Source: a bacterium
GTDB lineage: Archaea; Thermoproteota; Nitrososphaeria; Nitrososphaerales; CADDZS01
NCBI GenBank assembly: GCA_027310845.1
Contig: DAIDAB010000071.1
Location: 1 to 9,227, forward strand
Direction: 5' to 3'
Length of the DNA: 9,227 nucleotides
Notes under the pieces: model-generated
Told to the model about the DNA's origin: nothing
Seen by the model: only the letters and a program-made list of their open reading frames with translations
The model's database searches: none
Made by a program: the position numbers and the translations under genes
Part shown: piece after piece, positions 1-4,551 of the stretch
Numbering within the stretch: the first letter of the stretch is position 1
How the letters are laid out: each line of letters starts with the position of its first letter

Positions 1-170
1 GGGACTTTTTTGTCGTCCTTTGGGCGGAATACATCTGCTCTCAGAATTACTCGGTCGTCCATTGTTATCCCGACGTCGCGTTCAATTATCATGTCGACTG
101 GATTCATTTTCTTGTCGTCCTTGCCTTTGCTGACATGCTCTTTCCAGGAACTATGAAAAAAGTTTCGCAT
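1..170 (-). CDS. CocE/NonD-family (peptidase S15-like) hydrolase, N-terminal fragment
   Basis: The reverse strand from the left edge encodes the start of a CocE/NonD hydrolase. The visible signature is IERDVGITMDDRVILRADVFRP followed by a lysine/aspartate-rich turn and VP. This is the characteristic first beta-strand region of the X-Pro dipeptidyl-peptidase/cocaine esterase alpha/beta-hydrolase family, which cleaves esters or N-terminal Xaa-Pro dipeptides. The catalytic Ser/Asp/His lie beyond the window, so substrate cannot be judged. The ATG at 170 gives 56 visible codons. In-frame ATGs at 107 and 92 are alternatives, and the one at 107 starts just before the conserved part. The frame stays open upstream to about 330, but that translation does not look like a conserved extension. 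No clear TATA box fixes the start. Family call is fairly sure, start is not. Confidence 0.78.
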   Translation of the reverse strand, partial: MRNFFHSSWKEHVSKGKDDKKMNPVDMIIERDVGITMDDRVILRADVFRPKDDKKV

Positions 171-516
171 GTCGTATGCATTATCATCAAGACGAACAGA
201 GGGTTTCTTTCCATCTCTTATCAAAAAAGAATGCAAAACGAGCAAGGCCAAACAGAGCTTGGAAAAGCCTCGTCGGTGAAAAAAGCGGCTGGTTGCACAA
301 ACAAGAAGAAATTTTTCTATATTAATCAATAAGTATGGAGCATACAATCGAAGGATGACAATCAGGATTCACCGTCATGATCTGTTGACCTCCGTGTGAG
401 AACGTGCAACCTTGTTGGCGTGTGATGATTGTGGCAAAGGTCCTTGGATAGGTAGGCAAAATTCATGTTCCAAATTCAATTAGAATATATCTCATACAAT
501 CTCTCAATAGTCTGAA
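171..516. other. Intergenic stretch between divergent genes
   Basis: This stretch separates the leftward hydrolase gene from the rightward AN1-like gene, so it should carry two divergent promoters. A plausible TATA box for the rightward gene lies at 482-490. No convincing gene was found. The 65-codon plus-strand frame at 135-332 overlaps the hydrolase start and has a low-complexity basic translation, and the reverse strand is open over 171-330 without recognisable protein sequence. Confidence 0.5.
482..490 (+). promoter_or_regulatory. TATA-like box for the AN1-like gene
   Basis: The sequence AGAATATAT is centred about 30 bases before the ATG at 517. This is the spacing expected if transcription starts at or next to the start codon (leaderless mRNA, common in archaea). 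No Shine-Dalgarno sequence precedes the ATG, which fits. Confidence 0.5.
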
Positions 517-762
517 ATGGAAAATCTCTCGGAAATCCTTGCCGATCTAGAACCGGCAAAGAAGGTCAGACAGAGCCTGAAAGTGGTCGGAAGGACTGTC
601 TATTGCTACGCATGCTCCAGAGAGGACAAGAATTCGAGAGAAATTGCGAGTTTCTACTGCCCATGCGGGTCTTTTGTCTGCGTGAACCACCTGCTCGAGC
701 ACACGTGCCTTCTTTCTTCTAGCTTGGAATACACTGATGATCTTCTCGCATCGCTATCTTAA
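517..762 (+). CDS. Small AN1-like zinc finger protein
   Basis: This 81-residue protein has a Cys/His pattern close to an AN1 zinc finger: C30-x2-C33, then C48-x-C50-x4-C55-x2-H58-x3-H62-x-C64. The canonical AN1 finger ends C-x2-H-x5-H-x-C, so two residues are missing between the histidines. All eight potential ligands for two zinc ions are present. The finger fills the C-terminal two thirds. The first 29 residues (ENLSEILADLEPAKK) look helical, and there is no signal peptide or membrane segment, so a cytosolic location is expected. In eukaryotes AN1 proteins act in ubiquitin and stress pathways; the role of small archaeal versions is unknown. The gene has its own TATA-like box and no SD. It converges on the CDGSH gene. 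A B-box-type fold is an alternative reading. Confidence 0.75.
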   Translation: MENLSEILADLEPAKKVRQSLKVVGRTVYCYACSREDKNSREIASFYCPCGSFVCVNHLLEHTCLLSSSLEYTDDLLASLS

Positions 763-778
763 GCCTACCCGCTCCTCC

Positions 779-827
779 AGCGAGCATTGATTTAGCCACG
801 ATCAATCTTGGAAAAAAGTGGCTCGCT
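779..827. terminator. Nested inverted repeat with T-run on the minus strand; probable convergent-gene terminator
   Basis: AGCGAGC at 779-785 is the exact reverse complement of GCTCGCT at 821-827. Inside it, ATTGAT at 786-791 pairs with ATCAAT at 801-806, continuing the outer stem. A competing stem is AGCCAC at 794-799 with GTGGCT at 818-823. On the minus strand bases 812-817 read as TTTTTT, about 50 bases past the CDGSH stop, and T-runs are the main archaeal terminator signal. The element sits between two convergent genes and may serve both. Termination itself is inferred. Confidence 0.45.
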
Positions 828-866
828 TCGTAGAGTACCAAAGCACGTATGGACTATTCCTCTATT

Positions 867-1046
867 CTAGTTTTCGAGGACATTGATCTCTTCCGCCTTT
901 GCGGTGAACCCTATTTTCCTATGTGTTCCGTCGCAATAGGGCTTCTTCCCAGACCCACCGCATCTGCACAGTGCAGCGAATATGTTGCCGTCAATTACTA
1001 CTAGATTCGGACCGTTCTCGCTTGATTTGATTGTTACTTTCGTCAT
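867..1046 (-). CDS. CDGSH iron-sulfur domain protein
   Basis: This protein of about 59 residues is almost entirely one CDGSH domain. The motif is C-R-C-G-G-S-G-K-K-P-Y-C-D-G-T-H, matching C-x-C-x2-S-x3-P-x-C-D-G-x-H, in which three cysteines and one histidine bind a redox-active 2Fe-2S cluster (the mitoNEET-type family). It is preceded by short beta-strands (TKVTIKSSENGPNLVVIDG) and followed by one more strand. There is no membrane anchor, so a soluble single-domain protein for electron transfer or cluster delivery is likely, as in other small archaeal and bacterial members. The ATG at 1046 is preferred over the upstream start at 1094 because it begins at the conserved strand and a TATA-like box lies about 30 bases before it. 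The gene is monocistronic and convergent with the AN1-like gene. Confidence 0.92.
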   Translation of the reverse strand: MTKVTIKSSENGPNLVVIDGNIFAALCRCGGSGKKPYCDGTHRKIGFTAKAEEINVLEN

Positions 1047-1070
1047 GAATTTGACGAATCCACAAGAGCG

Positions 1071-1083
1071 GAAATAAATTTTC
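1071..1083 (-). promoter_or_regulatory. TATA-like box for the CDGSH gene
   Basis: On the minus strand this reads GAAAATTTATTTC, with TTTA 29-32 bases before the ATG at 1046. The preceding purine/A stretch resembles a BRE. The spacing predicts a leaderless transcript starting at that ATG and supports it over the longer alternative. Confidence 0.5.
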
Positions 1084-1239
1084 CTCAAAATCACAACGGT
1101 AGGCGAACTGCCCCCGCCCGTGAAACCTATGCGGAGAGTTCGCCATGATTTCTTGCCATGTCAGTCTGGGCGGGGAGAACAAATTGAGACCAAAGAGGGC
1201 ACATCTAAGGAATCATGCCAAACTCAACAAAGAAACGGA

Positions 1240-1288
1240 CCGAATTTTGGAATTCGGCAACATTAGGAGTGATTCGGATGGCAATCAC
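1240..1288 (+). repeat. Two adjacent perfect inverted repeats
   Basis: CCGAATT (1240-1246) and AATTCGG (1251-1257) form a 7-bp stem with a TTGG loop. Eleven bases on, GTGATT (1269-1274) and AATCAC (1283-1288) form a 6-bp stem with an 8-base loop. They lie about 75 bases upstream of the methyltransferase start. They could be operator sites or leader RNA structure; function is unknown. Confidence 0.4.
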
Positions 1289-1363
1289 CTGAAAAAGAAT
1301 GCTGAATCGAGGTCGTCCGCAAGATTCACATCATGGAAGACTATGGTTTAGGGTTGAAAGAGG

Positions 1364-1915
1364 ATGGTTTTCTATTCCCTCCTAGTCTCCGTCTCCCTCT
1401 TCGTGCTCGCGGGCACCATAGCCTATATCTTCCTCTGTGGATTCATCTGGGGCGCTGGCTTTCAGCCCACCCCTACGAAGGAAATAGATCGCGCAGCCGC
1501 TCTTCTTGATCTCCATGAAGGAAGCCTAGTCTTAGATCTCGGGAGCGGCACGGGAACAGTGCTAATCAGGCTTGCAGAGAAATTCGGAGCAAGATGCATC
1601 GGATTCGAGATAGATCCTCTCAAAGTCTGGTGGAGCAGACTTAGAATTCGAATGAAAGGCCTGCCGGAGAGGATCGAAATTCGAAGAGAGAATCTTCTCT
1701 TTGCTGATATATCAAATGCTGACGTCGTCTACGTTTTTCTTTCGAACGATACAAAGATCATGAAGCGTCTTGAGGTAAAGCTACTCAATGAGATCAAACA
1801 CAATGGGAAGGTCGTTTCTTTCGTTCACAGGTTTAAAGAATGGGAGTCTGAATTCAACGAAGGTAGATTGTATGTCTACTCTCCTTCGATGCAAAGAATG
1901 GAACGCCTAACCTGA
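1364..1915 (+). CDS. Membrane-anchored SAM-dependent methyltransferase, FAM173/aKMT-like
   Basis: This is a class I SAM methyltransferase of 183 residues. Residues about 4-28 form one hydrophobic segment, a likely N-terminal membrane anchor. A pre-methyltransferase loop with PTP at 35-37 follows. Motif I is LDLGSGTGT (57-65), and the acidic end of strand beta-2 is in FEID (81-84, E82), which binds the SAM ribose. The strand VVYVFL (121-126) and the region around KVVSFVHRFKEW (149-160) complete the fold. This order (hydrophobic anchor, PTP, GSG-T-G, E-I-D-P, short C-terminus) matches the FAM173 family, which includes the archaeal protein lysine methyltransferase aKMT and the eukaryotic ATP synthase c-subunit lysine methyltransferase. 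A membrane or membrane-associated protein lysine is therefore a reasonable guess as substrate. AAAGAGG abuts the ATG, too close for a normal SD. The gene converges on the SprT-like gene. Confidence 0.83.
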   Translation: MVFYSLLVSVSLFVLAGTIAYIFLCGFIWGAGFQPTPTKEIDRAAALLDLHEGSLVLDLGSGTGTVLIRLAEKFGARCIGFEIDPLKVWWSRLRIRMKGLPERIEIRRENLLFADISNADVVYVFLSNDTKIMKRLEVKLLNEIKHNGKVVSFVHRFKEWESEFNEGRLYVYSPSMQRMERLT

Positions 1916-1916
1916 T

Positions 1917-1939
1917 CGTTGTATGGCGCTTTCACAACG
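1917..1939. terminator. Small inverted repeat between convergent genes
   Basis: CGTTGT (1917-1922) and ACAACG (1934-1939) form a 6-bp stem with an 11-base loop. It fills the 35-base gap between the stops of the methyltransferase and SprT-like genes. There is no strong T-run on either side, so its role as a terminator is only positional inference. Confidence 0.3.
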
Positions 1940-1950
1940 GCAATAACGGG

Positions 1951-2517
1951 CTATTCGATGCTGATTTGATCAATCAAATTGGCTATCTTGGTGACTCTTT
2001 CTATTTCCACAAGAGGCTTCATGAATTCTCTCTCGAGATAACTTGGAACCGCTCTTGCTGGCAATTTCTCTATCACAAGAGCGTCAAAGATCGCGCAGCG
2101 AAGATTTCTTCTGTTCAGTTCAATCGTCTGTTTGTCAGGCAGGAGATCCAGTTCAGCACGACTAAGCGGTGCGCCGAGCCTTCGCAATCTGCGAAGCTCA
2201 TTGATGAAGGCTTTTCCATGCATGTCCTGAGCTATATGAGATAATTTTGCATGCGCCATTTCATGAGTTAGTGTCTGCAGAGTTGCCCTATTAGAGATTC
2301 CTTGTCTAATGAAGATCTTCCTGTCCTTGCTTGAACAATAGCCAGCATAGCCGTGACCAAAGTTCTGACACTTACGGCAAAGATACACACCGTAGTGGAG
2401 CAGTTTCCCCTTGAAGTAGAGCTTGTTAAATTTGGTAAACTCCTTTTCGAGTGCAATCGTGCGTTTGCATGAGGTTGGGAGGAACGGATTATGGACTCCA
2501 CTCAATGGACAATACAA
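1951..2517 (-). CDS. SprT-like zinc metalloprotease
   Basis: This protein of about 188 residues has the layout of the SprT-like family. A helix KEFTKFNKLYFKGKL (25-39) precedes a beta region, then comes the zinc-binding helix THEMAHA with H85, E86 and H89. HG at 100-101 supplies the probable third ligand (H100), followed by the typical helix FINELRRLRRLGAP. H85, H89 and H100 should bind zinc and E86 is the catalytic base. SprT-like proteins include Spartan/DVC1, which cleaves DNA-protein crosslinks; archaeal single-domain members are uncharacterised. C47, C50 and C61 could hold another metal. The start is TTG: no ATG or GTG lies between the in-frame TAA at 2562-2560 and the conserved helix, and a second TTG at 2505 is possible. 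It is probably co-transcribed with the zinc-ribbon gene 42 bases upstream and is in the same frame. Confidence 0.82.
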   Translation of the reverse strand: MYCPLSGVHNPFLPTSCKRTIALEKEFTKFNKLYFKGKLLHYGVYLCRKCQNFGHGYAGYCSSKDRKIFIRQGISNRATLQTLTHEMAHAKLSHIAQDMHGKAFINELRRLRRLGAPLSRAELDLLPDKQTIELNRRNLRCAIFDALVIEKLPARAVPSYLEREFMKPLVEIERVTKIANLIDQISIE

Positions 2518-2559
2518 CCTATTTGGGCAAAAAGACTTACGATTCGAATTTGTGATCCA

Positions 2560-3063
2560 TTAGTACATCTGTCCTCTTCTTCGCATCGAATCTCCAAGCT
2601 TCATGTATGCGACTATGAGGAGAATTCCTGGTATCATTCCTCCAACAAGTAATTGCAGTATCCCCAAGACCAGCGCTGGAGTTTTAGCGGTTGGAATCGT
2701 GGTGGGCGAATTAAGGTTCTTGTATACCAAAAAGTAGTCAAGGCCTATCCAGATAAGTGAAATGAGGAATGCAATCCCAAATGCGAAAGCAAAGATTCCA
2801 AGCAAGGGGAAGGCCGTTCCAGTAGCGCCAAATATGAAGGCAAAGAAGAAGGAGACAAATGTAATGCCGATGATGAAGAACACCATTTGGAGAATCATCG
2901 CGACAAGCGTGAGTGTTCTTGCTGTAGAGATGTCAGGATCATACCCGCCCTGGACAGACTGCGCTCCGATTTGAGGAAGTGTTTGCCCTAGATTTCTCCC
3001 GCAATGTGGACAAAACAAAGCATCGTCTCTGACTTCCCTTCCGCAGCTTGGACAATATGGCAA
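2560..3063 (-). CDS. Zinc-ribbon membrane protein with three transmembrane segments
   Basis: This 167-residue protein starts with a compact zinc ribbon, C4-x2-C7 and C18-x2-C21 (YCPSCG...LFCPHCG), as in many membrane proteins of unknown function. A linker of about 25 residues follows, then three hydrophobic stretches at about 51-79, 84-113 and 129-153, and a short basic tail (SMRRRGQ). By the positive-inside rule the tail is cytosolic; with three spans the ribbon would then lie outside, unless the long first or second hydrophobic block spans twice, so topology is uncertain. The start is TTG, and a TAA codon lies directly before it in frame, so no longer start exists. A TATA-like box lies about 35 bases upstream. 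The stop TAA overlaps an ATG (TAATG) that opens only an 8-codon frame. Function unknown; it probably forms an operon with the SprT-like gene. Confidence 0.82.
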   Translation of the reverse strand: MPYCPSCGREVRDDALFCPHCGRNLGQTLPQIGAQSVQGGYDPDISTARTLTLVAMILQMVFFIIGITFVSFFFAFIFGATGTAFPLLGIFAFAFGIAFLISLIWIGLDYFLVYKNLNSPTTIPTAKTPALVLGILQLLVGGMIPGILLIVAYMKLGDSMRRRGQMY

Positions 3064-3640
3064 TTATTGGGACACACTCCTACTTTCAACCGCAGATAAA
3101 AATGTTCGACGGAGCATCGCTAATCTTGACAAATGGTGTATTGATGCTCATAGCAAGAAGAGGGCAGTGGGGCATACTTCAAGAAGGACCTACAAGACTT
3201 GCCCATTTTATTCCATGAAAGGCGAAATGACTTGTTTGCGCTAATCGGAATGGCTCCAAGATTGCTAGATCGATGCTCCCAATCGGATCTAAGAATCTTA
3301 CGAAGACTTCTTAACCTGCATCACTTCGTCATCTGATCAAGAAAACCCGAGGCTATTAATGAAGGCAAGATCCTGTTTGGAAAGCTTTGCACTCGCAGTA
3401 AGATCTGCGCAAACTCCACAATCTTTGTGTCATCTGAGCTTTCAATCTTGATGGAATTTATCCCCTCATTCGTTGGAAGTGGCCCAAATTATTGAAGGGT
3501 GCTACCAACCGCTTACGCACTGATACCGATCGTAGGTACAGAGCTAAAAATCGTCCGACCTATAAGTCAGTGATTATGCTGAGATAACTCCCCATTGGGA
3601 TGAAGAAAGGAATCGCTTTGGCATTCAGAGTGAACTAGAT
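3064..3640. other. Long intergenic stretch, possibly decayed coding sequence
   Basis: No complete gene was found in these 577 bases. Two open stretches lack a usable start. One is on the plus strand from 3154 to the TGA at 3334-3336 (60 codons, ending ...RILRRLLNLHHFVI). The other is on the minus strand from 3488 down to the TGA at 3323-3321 (55 codons, ending ...PSLIASGFLDQMTK). The second reads like a protein C-terminus and might be the remnant of a lost gene, but lengths near 60 codons also arise by chance. A TATA-like CCTATAAGTC lies at 3559-3568 and could serve the small gene at 3641. No tRNA or transposon remnant was recognised. Confidence 0.35.
3094..3104 (-). promoter_or_regulatory. 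TATA-like box for the zinc-ribbon/SprT-like unit
   Basis: On the minus strand this reads CATTTTTATCT, with its core about 32-38 bases before the TTG at 3063. It predicts a short leader of roughly 8-10 bases. It is the only good A/T-rich box upstream and supports a transcript covering both reverse-strand genes. Confidence 0.45.
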
Positions 3641-3847
3641 ATGGAATTCGAAGAATACATCGTTGAGAGCAACGAGAAAGGTGTCTGGAGGAAATGCCCT
3701 TATTGCGGAGCAAAGATATGGGACGGCCCTCACAGCGAACGCGCTTCTGGGTTCACTGTTCACGTGACTCAGAAGATATCTGGACATTCAGAGAAGGAAG
3801 AATGGAAGATCAAGTTCGAGAAAGATAGCTGGAAGCTAGGCACGTAG
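3641..3847 (+). CDS. Small hypothetical protein with a CPYC zinc knuckle
   Basis: This 68-residue protein has one clear motif, K-C19-P-Y-C22-G-A-K, a typical half of a zinc ribbon. No second CxxC follows; H31, H41 and H49 could complete a C2H2-like site, or two chains might share a metal. The C-terminal part (HVTQKISGHSEKEEWKIKFEKD) looks like paired beta-strands. There is no signal peptide or membrane segment. The ATG has no SD, and a possible TATA box at 3559-3568 would imply a leader of about 50 bases. It lies 42 bases before the next small Cys/His-rich gene on the same strand, so the two may be co-transcribed. I do not recognise a family. The CPYCGAKIW stretch is the main reason to believe it is coding. 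Confidence 0.5.
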   Translation: MEFEEYIVESNEKGVWRKCPYCGAKIWDGPHSERASGFTVHVTQKISGHSEKEEWKIKFEKDSWKLGT

Positions 3848-3889
3848 CTGTCTTTGCAGAGATTAAGACGAGACAGAAACCATAATTTA

Positions 3890-4126
3890 ATGGTTGCTGA
3901 GTCATCTTGCGTTCCTAGGGAATTGGTCACTTCATACAAATCGACAAGCTGCGTTCTCGGCAAGCACCAAGACTGTGCGCTTTTGGAGAACTGCAGATGC
4001 TACTGCCACGACTTGGAAAAGAGAAAGAAAGAGCTTGAACACTACAAGACATTGGATTGCAAATGGGGGCACCACAAAGACTGTCGTGACGACCAGGGAC
4101 ACTGTTCCTGCGAATGCCACAGATGA
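3890..4126 (+). CDS. Small protein with a duplicated C-x2-G-x-H-x2-C / C-x-C-x-C-H motif
   Basis: From the ATG at 3890 this is a 78-residue protein with two copies of one metal-binding-like motif. Copy 1 is C21-x2-G24-x-H26-x-D28-C29, then C35-x-C37-x-C39-H40. Copy 2 is C57-x2-G60-x-H62-x-D64-C65, then C72-x-C74-x-C76-H77. They are offset by 36-37 residues and joined by a charged helical linker (DLEKRKKELEHYKT). Short C-x-C-x-CH tails of this kind occur in small bacterial and archaeal proteins of unknown function; each copy offers enough ligands for a zinc or iron-sulfur centre. An upstream TTG at 3854 is in frame, but ATG is preferred because the added residues look unconserved. A longer frame overlapping at 3894-4217 lacks any motif and is rejected. 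The protein appears cytosolic. Confidence 0.75.
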   Translation: MVAESSCVPRELVTSYKSTSCVLGKHQDCALLENCRCYCHDLEKRKKELEHYKTLDCKWGHHKDCRDDQGHCSCECHR

Positions 4127-4551
4127 GCTCGCTAAACGTTTCATGCAAGCCATAAGGATTGCGAAATTCTCACGGAAACCTAATCGAAAGGCCACAAAAA
4201 AGAATTGGTGCAAATAATTCAAACCAGTTAAGCGATCTACTCTTCTTTGATTGTTCAGAATCTAAAGATTCTTTCTCACAGGGAGTAGGTTTGCTACCCC
4301 CAGCTTGCACTTTTCCTTATGGCCGAAGTTGATCTGTCATCTCCGCTGGAGTGGTCAAACTAAACCGGAAGATGAAATCTCTGAAGAATGTTGGTTCGAA
4401 TCACAATCTTTTTCATTTATTTTGATGAGATTGTTTCTGTCACGTTGATACTTTCTAGTCGACGAAGGACTTGGAATCAACCACTGATTTCACTATGCTT
4501 AAATTCCTAACACGCTTGCTAGCGGAATGATACTGGCAGAACGATTCTGGT
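4127..4551. other. Intergenic stretch upstream of the cyclase gene
   Basis: No gene is supported in these 425 bases. Two small hairpins are visible. AGAATC (4257-4262) pairs with GATTCT (4267-4272) around a TAAA loop. GGGAGTAG (4281-4288) pairs with CTACCCCC (4294-4301) with one mismatch around GTTTG. A T-run TTTTT at about 4409-4413 could end transcription from the small upstream genes. The promoter of the cyclase gene is expected near the right end, with a candidate box at 4498-4505. A 12-codon frame (4527-4565) overlaps the cyclase start. Confidence 0.4.
4498..4505 (+). promoter_or_regulatory. TATA-like box for the cyclase gene
   Basis: CTTAAATT is centred about 25 bases before an ATG at 4527 and about 50 bases before the TTG at 4552. 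If used, transcription would begin near 4527, giving the cyclase mRNA a 25-base leader that itself opens with an AUG in another frame. Confidence 0.35.

Larger units (their letters stand above)
1047..1363. other. Intergenic stretch between the divergent CDGSH and methyltransferase genes
   Basis: The left end carries the CDGSH promoter. The rest should hold the promoter of the methyltransferase gene, but no strong TATA box is evident. Two perfect hairpins lie next to each other at 1240-1257 and 1269-1288. A plus-strand frame at 1145-1351 (68 codons) spans the region. Its translation is highly charged, resembles no family I know and shares its sequence with the hairpins, so I do not call it a gene. 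Confidence 0.45.

Noticed and set aside
9..119. Short direct repeat TTGTCGTCCTT near the left edge
   Set aside because: The two copies both encode a Lys-Asp-Asp-Lys turn of the hydrolase on the minus strand, so coding constraint or chance is enough to explain them.
135..332. Plus-strand 65-codon frame
   Set aside because: It overlaps the start of the hydrolase gene on the other strand, and its translation is lysine-rich and low in complexity with no motif.
991..1182. Minus-strand 63-codon frame overlapping the CDGSH gene
   Set aside because: It runs over the start of a confidently identified CDGSH gene in another frame and has no recognisable domain.
1145..1351. Plus-strand 68-codon frame before the methyltransferase
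   Set aside because: Highly charged with no known motif and no start signal; the region contains two perfect hairpins that explain it better as regulatory or RNA sequence.
1966..2244. Plus-strand 92-codon frame opposite the SprT-like gene
   Set aside because: It is antisense to a gene with clear zinc-protease motifs and shows no motif itself.
3894..4217. Plus-strand 107-codon frame, longer than the Cys/His gene it overlaps
   Set aside because: The shorter frame at 3890-4126 has two ordered metal-binding motifs, while this one starts with TTG, has no motif and reads as a threonine/alanine-rich shadow.
3932..4222. Minus-strand 96-codon hydrophobic frame
   Set aside because: Its hydrophobic stretches are the antisense image of the Cys/His-rich gene.
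4394..4407. tRNA T-loop-like sequence GGTTCGAATC
   Set aside because: The flanking bases do not form a T-arm stem (only the closing G-C pair fits), and no matching acceptor or anticodon arm was found upstream.
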